DNA of 64,000 bases from Chitinophagales bacterium (GCA_023957245.1 JAMLHJ010000005.1:126309-190308); one strand, 5' to 3'. Numbered from the stretch's first letter, positions 8,713 through 18,810 are shown. Program-made: numbers and translations. The notes: generated from the letters alone by a model not told the origin.

Positions 8713-10005
8713 TTGAGACCAAAAATTAAGATCACTTTATTAACGATAAGCATAATTACACTAGGAATTATTTCCTCTGCTTTCAAACTTTTCAATCATC
8801 AAGAATCAGGTTATAGACCACTTGTCAATCAAGTCTGTCAAAATAAATCTTTTCTTTTTGACATCCGAATTGACACATTATCACAAAAAGTATATTATCC
8901 TAAAAAGGGAGAATCTTTCAAGACCGTTCTTTTGAAAAATGGGGTGTCAAGTAGAAAAATTGAACCTTTAAGAAGAGCTTCAAGACAATACCTCAATATC
9001 AATAACAGTGTTTCAGGACTTCCCACTACTCTTTTGAAAGACTCGCATGGCGAATTAAAATATGTTATTTTAGAGAAAAAATTAAATGATTATTTCATTC
9101 TGGATATTGAAGCTGTTTATTCAAAAATAGAAAAGAAAGAAATTGTAGTAGCCAATAGAGAAGTTGTAGGAATTATCAGAGGAGACCTTTATACAACTTT
9201 CAAAGACTTAGACGTTCCAAGAAACTTGATTTATCAGATTGATAAAGTTTACGATTATACTTTCAACTTGTATAAATTGAGAAATGGCGACACTATCCGC
9301 CTCCAATATGAAGAACAATTAGTAGATGGAATTGCCAAAAGTGCTACCCAATTGAATGCTTGTGTTTTATCTAATAAAGGAAAAAGATATTACGCTATTT
9401 ATTACAAAACTCCAGGAGAAAGCAAAGGAGATTATTATGATGAAAATGGAAATGCCCTCAAACGTTCTTTCCTTGAAAAACCATTAAAATACGGTCGTGT
9501 TTCGTCTAAGTTTAGTAAAAACAGATTTCACCCCGTACTAAAGGTTGCAAAAGCACATTTAGGGACTGACTTTGCGGCTCCTCATGGCACACCGATTATT
9601 GCTACTGCTGACGGAGTTATCATGGAAGCTTCTTCTTCAAAGTACAATGGAAATTATGTAAAAATCAAACATAATAACATGTACACGACCCAGTATCTTC
9701 ACATGTCTAGATTTGCAAAAGGCATGAAAAGAGGAAAGTCTGTCAAACAAGGAGATGTAATTGGATATGTTGGTTCTACTGGCTTAGCAACTGGGCCTCA
9801 CGTATGTTATAGATTTTGGAAAAATGGAACTCAAGTAGATCCATTTAAAGAGAATCTTAGATTTGCAAAAGCTATGGATAGCAGAATAAAATCTGGCTAT
9901 CTTAAACAAGTCAAATCTATTGACCAAAAACTAAATCAAATCAAACCTTTGAACCACTCCAATATCTTTAAAACAGCAGTAGCATCTACATCTTCTGCAG
10001 ATTAA
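8713..10005 (+). CDS. M23 family peptidase (LytM/OapA type)
   Basis: About 430 residues: a membrane anchor near the start (ITLLTISIITLGIISSAF), an OapA/LysM-like middle region (FKTVLLKNGVSSRKI), and a C-terminal LytM domain with HLGTDFAAPHGTPI and YLHMSRF. The usual HxH motif reads GPHVCYRF, so the second position is Cys. It would cleave peptidoglycan cross-bridges or regulate an amidase. The reading frame extends upstream into the hydroxylase gene, but the TTG at 8713, 15 bp past that gene's stop and behind AAAGG, gives a clean signal anchor. Confidence 0.82.
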   Translation: MRPKIKITLLTISIITLGIISSAFKLFNHQESGYRPLVNQVCQNKSFLFDIRIDTLSQKVYYPKKGESFKTVLLKNGVSSRKIEPLRRASRQYLNINNSVSGLPTTLLKDSHGELKYVILEKKLNDYFILDIEAVYSKIEKKEIVVANREVVGIIRGDLYTTFKDLDVPRNLIYQIDKVYDYTFNLYKLRNGDTIRLQYEEQLVDGIAKSATQLNACVLSNKGKRYYAIYYKTPGESKGDYYDENGNALKRSFLEKPLKYGRVSSKFSKNRFHPVLKVAKAHLGTDFAAPHGTPIIATADGVIMEASSSKYNGNYVKIKHNNMYTTQYLHMSRFAKGMKRGKSVKQGDVIGYVGSTGLATGPHVCYRFWKNGTQVDPFKENLRFAKAMDSRIKSGYLKQVKSIDQKLNQIKPLNHSNIFKTAVASTSSAD

Positions 10006-10336
10006 CCAAGTACGGTTTTTGTTGAGAAAAGATTGAGTTTATTCCTTTTTCTTGAACCCAAATGGGTAAAAATAAATCAGGTCGAAGCTGTTATCCCCGA
10101 CCTGATTAAAACCAATTAAACATACAATTATCATAGCAATTCGTATGCCAAACATTGATTTTAAAATTTTATTTTTTTCAGATAATTATTGTAAAAATGC
10201 AATAGTTTGAGTATCAACAGCTTGCGATAAAATATTTATTTTTCTTGAATTTATCATTTCAAATACGGAACTAAGCAAAACCCCTTTTCTATTTATCTTC
10301 GTGAAAATCATTTGTATATTTATTTAAGATTTCTCG
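10006..10336. other. 330-bp intergenic region with one strong hairpin
   Basis: No coding potential was recognised. The main feature is a perfect 10-bp inverted repeat, AATCAGGTCG at 10075-10084 and CGACCTGATT at 10098-10107, with a 13-nt loop. On the plus strand it is followed by AAAACC, not a T-tract; on the minus strand it is followed by TTATTTTT. A small ACCCAAATGGGT palindrome lies just upstream, at 10057-10068. The rest is AT-rich leader for the gene at 10337. Confidence 0.5.
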
Positions 10337-12562
10337 ATGAAAAAGTCTAAAATAAAAAAATATGGGTGGTTAGCTGGGCTATATACAATCTTAGGAATGG
10401 GATTCTATTGGTGGCCTATCGTAAGAGATGCACACTTATATGTATTTGGGACTGGAGCCAATAGTATCAAAAGCTATTTCACAACTATATATTATATTTT
10501 ATACGACAAAAACGTACACTTTACAGGACTCAACTATCCATTTGGAGAACATTTGGCCTATGTTGATGCACAACCAGCTATAAGTATTTTTTGCTCATGG
10601 CTCTTAAATGAAAACCACGAGTATATTGGAAACATTGTAGCGATATTAAATCTACTGATGTTAGTATCAGTTCCGATAGGAGCTATTTACCTGTATCGAA
10701 TCTTTACTTTGTGGAAAATGCCGACTTCTTTCAGCACTATCATGGCTGCTTGTATCACATTGCTCAGCCCACAAATCTTACAAACTACTCAAAACTTTGC
10801 ACTATCTTATGTTTGCTTTTTCCCAATGATATGGTTCTACTCAGCCTCATGGATGCAATCTAAAAAATGGACTTCTCTATTATATTTATCTTTAACCTCG
10901 GTATTCTTTAGTTTCATACATGCCAATTATATTATTCTCACTACTATCTTTCTAGGTTTGACCTTTTTGTTTTATACAGTATATGAGATTAAAATTCCTT
11001 TTGCAAAGAAAAAATCAATCTTTTTAGCAATTGTTGCAATATTTCCCTTAGCAATTTACTACGTTTGGCTGCAACAGACTGGAGCACACGCTATATTAGA
11101 TAGACCAGTCCGACCTAATAATTTTCTAGATTACGCAACTGGTTTTAGAGATGTATTTATTCCTGCCAGTGGAAAAATAAAAGAAATTTTTCAAGTGTTC
11201 CTTCCTTTCAGGGAAACTCGACCTGATATATATGCTTATGTTGGTACTGGAGCTATCCTCTCTACTCTTACAGGAGTATGGGTATTAAGAGATAGAATTA
11301 CTGAAAAAGAATTTTTACCATCAGGTTTAGGTGCATTTTTAATGGCTTCGATTGTATGTCTTGCATTTTCAATGTGGATTCCATTTAGATTTATTCCTGA
11401 ATCATGGATGCCAAATTTCTTCCATGTCTTTCAATTAAATTCAGAAGGAGCTTGGGTTTTTTATTATGTATTTTCAGCTACGTCTGTTTGGCTACTATTT
11501 ATATTATCAGAATATTTGAGAAAAAAAAGCCATTCGGTTACAGCTACTACTATAATAATTTTTATCGTCTTAATATGGGTAACTGAAGGACTATCCCTTC
11601 AAAAACAACAATCCAATTATATTAAATCTAAAGGAGCGATTGCAAATGATTATCTCTCTTTTGAAAATAACTATGCTCAATTATTGGAAAAAATCGGTCA
11701 AAGCCCTGAGTATTTTCAAGCGATATTAACTTTCCCTTATTTTAATATTGGAAGCCAACCTTTTTATATCAAAAGAGGAACCCGCTCCTTTTACTATGCT
11801 AGTAAATTAGCAATAGATATGCACCTCCCTATTATTCAAAATTATTCAAATGAAATTTCAATAACAGAAACTTTAAAGTCTATTCAACTATTAAGTCATC
11901 CACTTATAAAAAAAGAGATACTTGAAGATATCAAGGACGAACGGTCCATCTTATTAGTTACAATTGGTAATCAATTTGAAGATGATGAAAAATATCTCAT
12001 ACAGCAATCTAGATTATTACTCTCAGAGAAGGACTTAAACTTATATGACCTTCCATTAAGTGCATTTCAACAAAAAAATCCTAATATCGATTCTCTGAAA
12101 TCTATTTATCCAATAAGGAAGCAAGATGAGATTCAATATGTCGGAGCTCCAAACAGCACTTTTTTTTGGAAACAGTTGAATGGTATAAAAATTAATACCT
12201 CAGAAAGTATTTTAGCTGAATACAAAACTGGAGCAAGAAAAGATACTTTAGAAGCAAGTTTATGGATAGATATCCCTAAGAAAAATATTGGCTTTCCTAC
12301 AATATATGCTGATATCTATAATAAAGAAGACCAACTTATACAAAGCTACCAAAGCTTTCCTTCTTCATCTACAGATATAGAAAACAATCAAGTCAGAACA
12401 AAAATCCTTATTCCATATAAAGAGTCCCAATCTTATATCATCATTCGTGCTAAAGGAAGAGGACAATCTTTTGGTTCATTATTTATAAGGTCTGCCTCAC
12501 AAGACTTTTGGATTGAAACTTCTGAAAAACAACAATTTTTCAATAATTTCCCAATACAATAA
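10337..12562 (+). CDS. Large polytopic membrane protein, GT-C-like (unassigned)
   Basis: A 741-residue protein with about 10-12 membrane segments in residues 10-430 and a soluble C-terminal part of about 300 residues. After the first helix, the large loop has YVFGTGANSIKSYFTTIYY and LNYPFGEHLAYVDAQP, the acidic-loop arrangement seen in GT-C glycosyltransferase-like membrane proteins. I do not recognise a specific family. It lies convergent to the UDP-sugar genes (3 bp between stops), which supports but does not prove a polysaccharide role. Confidence 0.55.
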   Translation: MKKSKIKKYGWLAGLYTILGMGFYWWPIVRDAHLYVFGTGANSIKSYFTTIYYILYDKNVHFTGLNYPFGEHLAYVDAQPAISIFCSWLLNENHEYIGNIVAILNLLMLVSVPIGAIYLYRIFTLWKMPTSFSTIMAACITLLSPQILQTTQNFALSYVCFFPMIWFYSASWMQSKKWTSLLYLSLTSVFFSFIHANYIILTTIFLGLTFLFYTVYEIKIPFAKKKSIFLAIVAIFPLAIYYVWLQQTGAHAILDRPVRPNNFLDYATGFRDVFIPASGKIKEIFQVFLPFRETRPDIYAYVGTGAILSTLTGVWVLRDRITEKEFLPSGLGAFLMASIVCLAFSMWIPFRFIPESWMPNFFHVFQLNSEGAWVFYYVFSATSVWLLFILSEYLRKKSHSVTATTIIIFIVLIWVTEGLSLQKQQSNYIKSKGAIANDYLSFENNYAQLLEKIGQSPEYFQAILTFPYFNIGSQPFYIKRGTRSFYYASKLAIDMHLPIIQNYSNEISITETLKSIQLLSHPLIKKEILEDIKDERSILLVTIGNQFEDDEKYLIQQSRLLLSEKDLNLYDLPLSAFQQKNPNIDSLKSIYPIRKQDEIQYVGAPNSTFFWKQLNGIKINTSESILAEYKTGARKDTLEASLWIDIPKKNIGFPTIYADIYNKEDQLIQSYQSFPSSSTDIENNQVRTKILIPYKESQSYIIIRAKGRGQSFGSLFIRSASQDFWIETSEKQQFFNNFPIQ

Positions 12563-12565
12563 TTT

Positions 12566-13504
12566 TTACTTCAAAATTTCATTGAAATAAGTTATTGTCT
12601 TAAGCAACCCATCTTTTCTATCTACTTTGGGCTCCCAACCTAAAATGTTTTTTGCTTTGTTAATATCTGGGCATCTTTGCTTGGGGTCATCTTCAGGAAG
12701 CGATAAATAAACAATTTTACTATCAGATTGAGTCAATTGAATAATCTCTTCAGCCAATTGTAATAAAGGAATTTCCTGTGGATTACCAATGTTCATCGGT
12801 AAATGATAGTCAGTCATTAAAAGTCGAAAAATCCCTTCTATTAAATCATCAATATAACAAAATGATCTTGTCTGCTTTCCATTTCCAAACAAAGTAAGGT
12901 TTTCATTTTTAATTGCTTGAGACATAAAAGCTGGAATTGCTCTACCATCATTTGCTCGCATACGAGGCCCATAAGTATTGAAAATTCTAGCAATACCAGT
13001 ATTGAGATGATGGTAATTGTGATAAGCCATTGTAATAGATTCCATAAAACGCTTTGCCTCATCATATACCCCTCTAGGTCCTATAGGATTTACATTTCCC
13101 CAATATTCTTCTGGCTGTGGATGAACTAAAGGATCTCCATAAACTTCAGAAGTAGAGGCAACTAAAATTCGAGATTTTTTCTCCTTCGCCAATCCCAATA
13201 AATTATGAGTTCCCAATGCACCAACTTTAAGCGTTTGGATAGGAATTTTCAAATAATCTATTGGACTTGCTGGAGATGCAAAATGTAAAATATAATCTAA
13301 TTTACCAGGGATATGAACAAATTTTGTGACATCATAACTCGAAAACTCAAAACTCCCAGAATTAAACAGATGGTCAATATTGGAAAGTGAACCAGTAGAT
13401 AAATTATCCATTCCAATGACGAAAAAACCTTCTCTTACCATTCTGTCACACAGATGTGAACCTAAAAATCCAGCAGCCCCAGTAATAAGAACAGTTTTAC
13501 GCAT
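12566..13504 (-). CDS. UDP-glucuronate decarboxylase-like SDR (UDP-xylose synthase)
   Basis: A 312-residue extended short-chain dehydrogenase/reductase. The NAD-binding [13 protein letters not shown] is at residues 8-20. The active site STSEVYGDP is followed by Tyr147 and Lys151 in GVYDEAKRF. The strings HFASPASP and NPIGPRG..DEAKR are characteristic of UXS enzymes, which convert UDP-GlcUA to UDP-xylose. Its upstream neighbour, 12 bp away, encodes UDP-glucose dehydrogenase, which would supply its substrate, so the pathway assignment is consistent. Confidence 0.85.
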   Translation of the reverse strand: MRKTVLITGAAGFLGSHLCDRMVREGFFVIGMDNLSTGSLSNIDHLFNSGSFEFSSYDVTKFVHIPGKLDYILHFASPASPIDYLKIPIQTLKVGALGTHNLLGLAKEKKSRILVASTSEVYGDPLVHPQPEEYWGNVNPIGPRGVYDEAKRFMESITMAYHNYHHLNTGIARIFNTYGPRMRANDGRAIPAFMSQAIKNENLTLFGNGKQTRSFCYIDDLIEGIFRLLMTDYHLPMNIGNPQEIPLLQLAEEIIQLTQSDSKIVYLSLPEDDPKQRCPDINKAKNILGWEPKVDRKDGLLKTITYFNEILK

Positions 13505-13516
13505 CTTACAAATATT

Positions 13517-14815
13517 TTATCTACCAATACTAAAATAGTTGAATTGTAATGATTTCAGTTTATGAATATCATAGAGGTTTCTCCCATCAAATATTGTCTT
13601 TTCTTTTAGTAATTCAGCCATTTTGGTAAAATCAGGTGTCCTAAAAATTGTCCATTCAGTAGCCACAACTAAAGCATCTGCATCCACCAAAGCATCATAC
13701 GGATTATCAAAATATTGTACCAAATTCTCTAATTTTTTCCGAGCGTTTGAAATTGCCTCTGGATCAAATACAGATATCGACACCCCCAATTGAATAAGAA
13801 CTTCTATCATGGCTATTGAAGGAGCTTCTCTGATATCATCTGTATTCGGCTTGAAAGATAATCCCCAGAACGCAATTTTCTTCCCCGTCAACTCTCCTTT
13901 AAAATGTGAAATGATTTTTGGAAGTAATGCCAATTTCTGATTTTCATTGACCTGATGAACAGCTTCCAATATTTGAAAATCATATCCGTTCTCTTTTGCA
14001 ATAAAATTCAACGCTTTGACATCTTTAGGAAAACAGCTACCTCCGTATCCTATACCTGCAAATAAAAATCTTTTACCGATTCGCTCATCTGAACCAATTC
14101 CTAATCGTATATCATCAATATTGGCACCAACTCGTTCACAAAGCTGAGCGATTTCATTCATAAAAGTAATCTTAGTCGCCAAAAATGCATTTGCAGCATA
14201 CTTTGTCAGCTCAGCAGATTTTTCATCCATAAAATAAATGGGATTACCTTGCCTTACAAAAGGAGCGTATAGTTCTTTCATGATATCTGTTGCCTTTTCA
14301 GAGCTTGTCCCAATGATGATTCTATCTGGTTTCATAAAATCTGCTATTGCCAACCCTTCCCGCAAAAACTCAGGATTAGATACAACATCTACTTCATGAG
14401 AATTATGCTTGGAAACAATATTCTTTACCAATTCAGCAGTCCCAACAGGCACCGTGCTTTTATTGACAATTATTTTATAACCATTGATATGTGGAGCCAT
14501 TTCTTCTACTGCAGCTTTCAAAAATGAAAGGTCTGCAGATCCATTTGGAGCAGAAGGAGTAGGAAGAGCAAGGAAAATAATATCAGAAGCTTTTACGGCT
14601 TGAGTAATATCTGTGGTAAATGAAATTCTTTTATGAAACAAATTTCCTTGAAGAATTCTTTCTAAACCAGATTCGTATATAGTAGGTATTCCTTGTGAAA
14701 GTGTTTTAACTTTATTCTCATCTATATCTACACAAATCACTTGGTTGCCTGTCTCTGCCAAACAAACTCCTGTAACAAGACCGACATATCCTGTCCCTAC
14801 AACTGCAATATTCAT
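13517..14815 (-). CDS. ugd: UDP-glucose 6-dehydrogenase
   Basis: Oxidises UDP-glucose twice with NAD+ to UDP-glucuronate. The protein has 432 residues, the normal length. The N-terminal Rossmann motif is VVGTGYVGLVTG, followed by the TPSAPNGSADLS loop. The substrate region has EFLREGLAI, and the catalytic GYGGSCFPKD contains Cys261. It lies 4 bp after a GT4 gene and 12 bp before the UDP-xylose synthase-like gene, so the three form an operon for a uronate- or xylose-containing glycan. Confidence 0.95.
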   Translation of the reverse strand: MNIAVVGTGYVGLVTGVCLAETGNQVICVDIDENKVKTLSQGIPTIYESGLERILQGNLFHKRISFTTDITQAVKASDIIFLALPTPSAPNGSADLSFLKAAVEEMAPHINGYKIIVNKSTVPVGTAELVKNIVSKHNSHEVDVVSNPEFLREGLAIADFMKPDRIIIGTSSEKATDIMKELYAPFVRQGNPIYFMDEKSAELTKYAANAFLATKITFMNEIAQLCERVGANIDDIRLGIGSDERIGKRFLFAGIGYGGSCFPKDVKALNFIAKENGYDFQILEAVHQVNENQKLALLPKIISHFKGELTGKKIAFWGLSFKPNTDDIREAPSIAMIEVLIQLGVSISVFDPEAISNARKKLENLVQYFDNPYDALVDADALVVATEWTIFRTPDFTKMAELLKEKTIFDGRNLYDIHKLKSLQFNYFSIGR

Positions 14816-14819
14816 CCCT

Positions 14820-15905
14820 CTAATTTATATACTTAAAGTATTCATTAAACATTCTTTCTTGACTAAAATTCTCTTCTGCATATTTTCTCGAAATTTGAGA
14901 CATTTTAGCTACTTGTTCTGGCAAAGCAAATAACACTTCAATTTTTTTAGCTAAATCCTTTTCATCACCAGTTTGAAATAACCATCCATTCACACCATCT
15001 TCAATAATGGCTTTATTGCCTTCAATATCAGAAACCAAACAAGGGAGACTACATGACATTGCTTGCATAATAGCGGTACTCATCGTTTCACACAATGAAG
15101 AATGAATATATAAGTATGATTTTTTTAAATATTCAATTAATTTATCTTCAGATACCATACCTAAAAAGGTAAGTTCGTTTTTTAAATTTAGCGAGGTTGC
15201 TAGAGTAACACTATCTTCCATTGTCTCCCCATCACCAGCAATATATACATGAAAATCAAAAAGATGTCTATCTTTAAGAATTTTAGTAGCTTTTATCAAA
15301 GTTTGAAAATCCTTCATCCACGAGAAGCGACTTGCCATTATTAATGTAAATGAACTCATTTGTTCATAAGATTTTAAGGTAGAAAACAAATGGGTGTCTA
15401 ATCCATTATTGATAATTACAGGATGACCCTTTTGATGATATTTATTTCCAAATCTCTTTTCATAGTCCTCATATTGAGATGTTGTCAGATAAACTTGTAC
15501 GTTGCTAAAATATCGCAATAAATGAATCGCAGTCCATTCACTCTTAGTTTTTGCATCATTTGAATTATGATCAACAGAGATCACTTTTATTCCCAACATT
15601 CTAAAAAATATAACAATTGGGAAAAGAGCAGTACTATGCAAAATAATTGTATCAGGATTTTGATTTTTTATTGTCCAAAATGCTTTCCAAAGAGCCTTCC
15701 ATTTGGGCATATTTCTAATTACAACAGCATCATTATGAATACCCTTACTTGCACATTTTTCTAAATATTCCTTCTTGACAGGCTCTATGCCAAAAAATAC
15801 TAACTGATGTTGAACTTGATGGTTGATATCTCCATCAATAAATGAAAATGCGACACTTCCATGCCCACCTAGTCCGCTATACAATACTTGTGTAACCTTT
15901 TTCAT
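14820..15905 (-). CDS. Family 4 glycosyltransferase
   Basis: A 361-residue GT-B enzyme. The N-terminal half has GLGGHGSVAFSFIDG, a glycine-rich acceptor loop. The C-terminal half has SRFSWMKDFQTLIKA, the YIAGDGE strand and SLCETMSTAIMQAMSCSLP, the donor-binding E-x7-E region of GT4. It probably adds a hexose or a sugar made by the following ugd/uxs genes to a lipid-linked oligosaccharide. It is the first gene of a three-gene minus operon and is divergent from dtd. Confidence 0.85.
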   Translation of the reverse strand: MKKVTQVLYSGLGGHGSVAFSFIDGDINHQVQHQLVFFGIEPVKKEYLEKCASKGIHNDAVVIRNMPKWKALWKAFWTIKNQNPDTIILHSTALFPIVIFFRMLGIKVISVDHNSNDAKTKSEWTAIHLLRYFSNVQVYLTTSQYEDYEKRFGNKYHQKGHPVIINNGLDTHLFSTLKSYEQMSSFTLIMASRFSWMKDFQTLIKATKILKDRHLFDFHVYIAGDGETMEDSVTLATSLNLKNELTFLGMVSEDKLIEYLKKSYLYIHSSLCETMSTAIMQAMSCSLPCLVSDIEGNKAIIEDGVNGWLFQTGDEKDLAKKIEVLFALPEQVAKMSQISRKYAEENFSQERMFNEYFKYIN

Positions 15906-15965
15906 TGAATAAAAATCGTAAATTTACCATTTCTTACTTACTAAATATACATAATAAATATACTA

Positions 15966-16415
15966 ATGAGAGCCATCATTCAACGAGTAAATCAAGCCGA
16001 AGTTGTTTCAGATGGAATATTGACTGGCAAAATCAATCATGGATTATTAATTCTCTTGGGAATACATCCACAAGACGACCACAATGATATTAACTGGATA
16101 ATCAATAAGATCATTCAAATGAGAATCTTTTCAGATAATGATGACAAAATGAATCTGTCTTTAATCGATGTAAAGGGAGAGTTACTTATTGTCAGTCAAT
16201 TTACCTTATTTGCAAGTACAAAAAAAGGAAATAGACCTAGTTTCATTCAAGCGGCTCCTCCTGCAATTGCAATTCCTCTCTACAATCATTTTATAGATGA
16301 AATAAATAAGAAAGGCCTCCAAGCGCAAGCAGGTGTTTTCGGAGCAGATATGAAAGTAAGTTTAACAAATGATGGTCCTGTTACCATCCTTCTTGATTCT
16401 AAAAATCCAGAATAA
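15966..16415 (+). CDS. dtd: D-aminoacyl-tRNA deacylase
   Basis: A 149-residue protein that frees tRNAs wrongly charged with D-amino acids or glycine. Both active-site motifs are present: SQFTLFA with the conserved SQFTL, and NDGPVTILLDS, a conservative form of the NxGPVT motif. The N-terminal MRAIIQRV is typical. It lies divergent from the GT4 gene with a 60-bp gap. Confidence 0.95.
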   Translation: MRAIIQRVNQAEVVSDGILTGKINHGLLILLGIHPQDDHNDINWIINKIIQMRIFSDNDDKMNLSLIDVKGELLIVSQFTLFASTKKGNRPSFIQAAPPAIAIPLYNHFIDEINKKGLQAQAGVFGADMKVSLTNDGPVTILLDSKNPE

Positions 16416-16585
16416 AATAATTCTGAGCACTGCAAAAGATTATCTCCCATTCTATTTCGGACAAAATTGTCATAAATGTTTAATAAAAGTTATTTCTACT
16501 GTTATATTGCTGTGAACTACTTAGATTCATTCTAAGCTTTTGAAATAAAATGCTATTTTTGTTAAAGTTTCTAATAATAAAAAAA

Positions 16586-17674
16586 ATGCAAATAACAGAA
16601 GAAATTGTGCTCAAGGCATTAGGAACAGTTATAGATCCTGACTTTAAAAAAGACTTAGTGTCTTTAAATATGATTAAAGATCTTAAAATTGATGGTTCTG
16701 ATATTTATTTTACGATAGAATTAACCACTCCAGCTTGCCCATTAAAGGATCAATTGGAAAGAGATTCAAGGAATGCCATTAAAGATATGGTCAGTGCAAC
16801 TGCTACTGTACATCTTGAATTCTCTTCAAGAGTAACTACTTTAAGAGATTTTAGATCTGATGTATTACCAGGTGTAAAAAACATCATTGCAGTATCTTCT
16901 GGCAAAGGAGGAGTCGGCAAATCAACAGTATCTGTCAACTTGGCTTTAGCTCTACAACGCAGTGGAGCAAAAGTAGGATTAATAGATGCAGATATTCATG
17001 GGCCTTCTATTCCTACAATGCTAGGCTTGAAAGGATTAAGGCCTGGAATTGAAAACATAGATGGTAAGCCAAAAATTGTTCCTTTATATTACAAAGGATT
17101 AAAAGTGATTTCTATCGGCTTTTTAGTAGAGGAAGGTCAAGCTATTGCTTGGAGAGGCCCGATGGTCACCTCTGCATTGAGACAGTTTATTACTGATTGC
17201 GTATGGGGAGAATTAGACTATATCGTTTTGGATATGCCTCCTGGAACAGGAGATATCCAATTGACCTTGGCACAAATTGTTCCAGTCACAGGAGCAGTAA
17301 TTGTTACTACTCCTCAAGAAGTCGCACTTGCTGATGCTAGAAAAGCTATTGCTTTTTATAATATTGAATCTGTCAAAATTCCTATAATCGGAATTGTTGA
17401 AAACATGGCGTATTTTACTCCTGCAGAACTTCCTGATAATAAATATTATATCTTTGGGAGAGATGGAGGAAAATCTTTAGCAGCAGAATATAGCGTACCA
17501 TTTCTAGGAGAAGTTCCTTTGGTTCAGGCTATCAGAGAAGGTGGAGACATGGGAGTTCCTGCTGTTTTAGACACAGATACTGTTTCTGCAAATGCATTTG
17601 AATCTCTTGCTAGTAATATTGCAAGAAATATTGTTGTAAAAAATGCTGAGATCACTAGTGTTGAAGCATCTTAA
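16586..17674 (+). CDS. Mrp/NBP35-family Fe-S cluster carrier ATPase
   Basis: About 362 residues: an N-terminal MIP18/DUF59 domain (residues 1-90, EIVLKALGTVIDPDF) followed by a P-loop ATPase with the deviant Walker A SSGKGGVGKSTVSVNLA. The chain ends at the DTVSANAF..LA region. The CxxC that some Mrp proteins carry near the C terminus is not evident. It binds and transfers Fe-S clusters. I chose the ATG at 16586 (MQITEE); the 12 codons upstream are hydrophobic and not family-like. An NfuA-like gene follows after 12 bp. Confidence 0.9.
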   Translation: MQITEEIVLKALGTVIDPDFKKDLVSLNMIKDLKIDGSDIYFTIELTTPACPLKDQLERDSRNAIKDMVSATATVHLEFSSRVTTLRDFRSDVLPGVKNIIAVSSGKGGVGKSTVSVNLALALQRSGAKVGLIDADIHGPSIPTMLGLKGLRPGIENIDGKPKIVPLYYKGLKVISIGFLVEEGQAIAWRGPMVTSALRQFITDCVWGELDYIVLDMPPGTGDIQLTLAQIVPVTGAVIVTTPQEVALADARKAIAFYNIESVKIPIIGIVENMAYFTPAELPDNKYYIFGRDGGKSLAAEYSVPFLGEVPLVQAIREGGDMGVPAVLDTDTVSANAFESLASNIARNIVVKNAEITSVEAS

Positions 17675-17686
17675 ATATCTTTTTTT

Positions 17687-17932
17687 ATGGAGGCTGAAGA
17701 AAAAGAAATATTAATAGAACGAGCTCAAAGAGCTTTAGATTCCATTCGTCCATTTTTGGAAGCAGATGGAGGAGACATAGAAGTAATAGATTTGACGGGT
17801 GATTATGAATTGCATGTCTTGATGACTGGTAATTGTGAATCTTGTCAAATGAAAGAATCAACTTTAAAAGGAGGAGTAGAGGGCACTATTTTTAGCTCTG
17901 TCCCTGAAATCAAAAAAGTAGTAGCCATATAA
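17687..17932 (+). CDS. NifU C-terminal-domain (NfuA-like) Fe-S scaffold
   Basis: An 81-residue stand-alone Nfu domain. The cluster-binding CESC motif is at Cys50 and Cys53, preceded by RPFLEADGGDIEVIDL, the hallmark of the family. It would assemble or carry [4Fe-4S] clusters as a dimer. The gene directly follows the Mrp-family carrier, so the two likely form a small Fe-S maturation unit. pyrF follows after 13 bp. Confidence 0.92.
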   Translation: MEAEEKEILIERAQRALDSIRPFLEADGGDIEVIDLTGDYELHVLMTGNCESCQMKESTLKGGVEGTIFSSVPEIKKVVAI

Positions 17933-17945
17933 TTGAATTTTAATT

Positions 17946-18770
17946 GTGAATAGACAGGAGCTCATACATCAAATTAAAACAAAATCATCTTATTTATGTG
18001 TAGGTCTTGATCCTGACATTCAAAAGATTCCTCCTCATTTATTAAAATATGACAATCCTATTCTTGTTTTTAACCAAGCAATAATAGAGGCAACTTCAGA
18101 TATTTGTGTAGCATATAAACCCAATGTTGCTTTTTTTGAAGCATTAGGATTAAATGGTCTTCAAATATTGGATGAAACTCGGAAGTTGATTCCAGAAGAT
18201 TGTTTTACGATTGCTGATGCTAAAAGGGGAGATATTGGGAATACTGCGACTATGTATGCGAAGGCATTCTTAGAATTGATGAATTTTGACTCTATTACTG
18301 TTGCGCCTTATATGGGAAAAGATTCTGTAGAACCTTTCATGCAGTTGAAAAATAAATGGGCAATTGTATTGGGTTTAACTTCCAATCAAGGGAATATTGA
18401 TTTTCAAAAACAACTTATTAATGGAGTTCCATTGTATGAAATCGTAATGAAGACAACAATGCAATGGGGAACAGTTGATAATTTAATGTTTGTAGTCGGA
18501 GCAACTAATGAAGAAGAATTTGCACATATCAGATCATTCTGCCCTGAACATTTTTTATTAGTTCCAGGAGTAGGTGCGCAAGGTGGAGATTTAGAAAAAC
18601 TTTCTCAATACGGATTAACGAAAGATGTTGGGCTGTTGGTCAATTCAACTAGAAGCGTAATATATGCATCGAAAGGGGAAGATTTTGCTGAAAAGGCAAG
18701 AGAAGAAGTATTGGCTCTTAACGAGCAAATGAGTTCTTATATTTCTAAATACTGTTCGTCCTCTATCTAA
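17946..18770 (+). CDS. pyrF: Orotidine 5'-phosphate decarboxylase (type 2)
   Basis: Converts OMP to UMP in pyrimidine synthesis. The 274-residue length and the motif ADAKRGDIGNTA, in which Lys is the catalytic residue, place it in the longer type 2 subfamily. The phosphate loop PGVGAQGGD and the end motif NSTRSVIYA are also visible. The start is a GTG at 17946 (NRQELIHQI). It probably shares a transcript with the two Fe-S genes upstream. Confidence 0.95.
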   Translation: MNRQELIHQIKTKSSYLCVGLDPDIQKIPPHLLKYDNPILVFNQAIIEATSDICVAYKPNVAFFEALGLNGLQILDETRKLIPEDCFTIADAKRGDIGNTATMYAKAFLELMNFDSITVAPYMGKDSVEPFMQLKNKWAIVLGLTSNQGNIDFQKQLINGVPLYEIVMKTTMQWGTVDNLMFVVGATNEEEFAHIRSFCPEHFLLVPGVGAQGGDLEKLSQYGLTKDVGLLVNSTRSVIYASKGEDFAEKAREEVLALNEQMSSYISKYCSSSI

Positions 18771-18810
18771 TAGAAGATTTCATTAACGTAGCTCATTTTT
18801 CAAATTGCTC

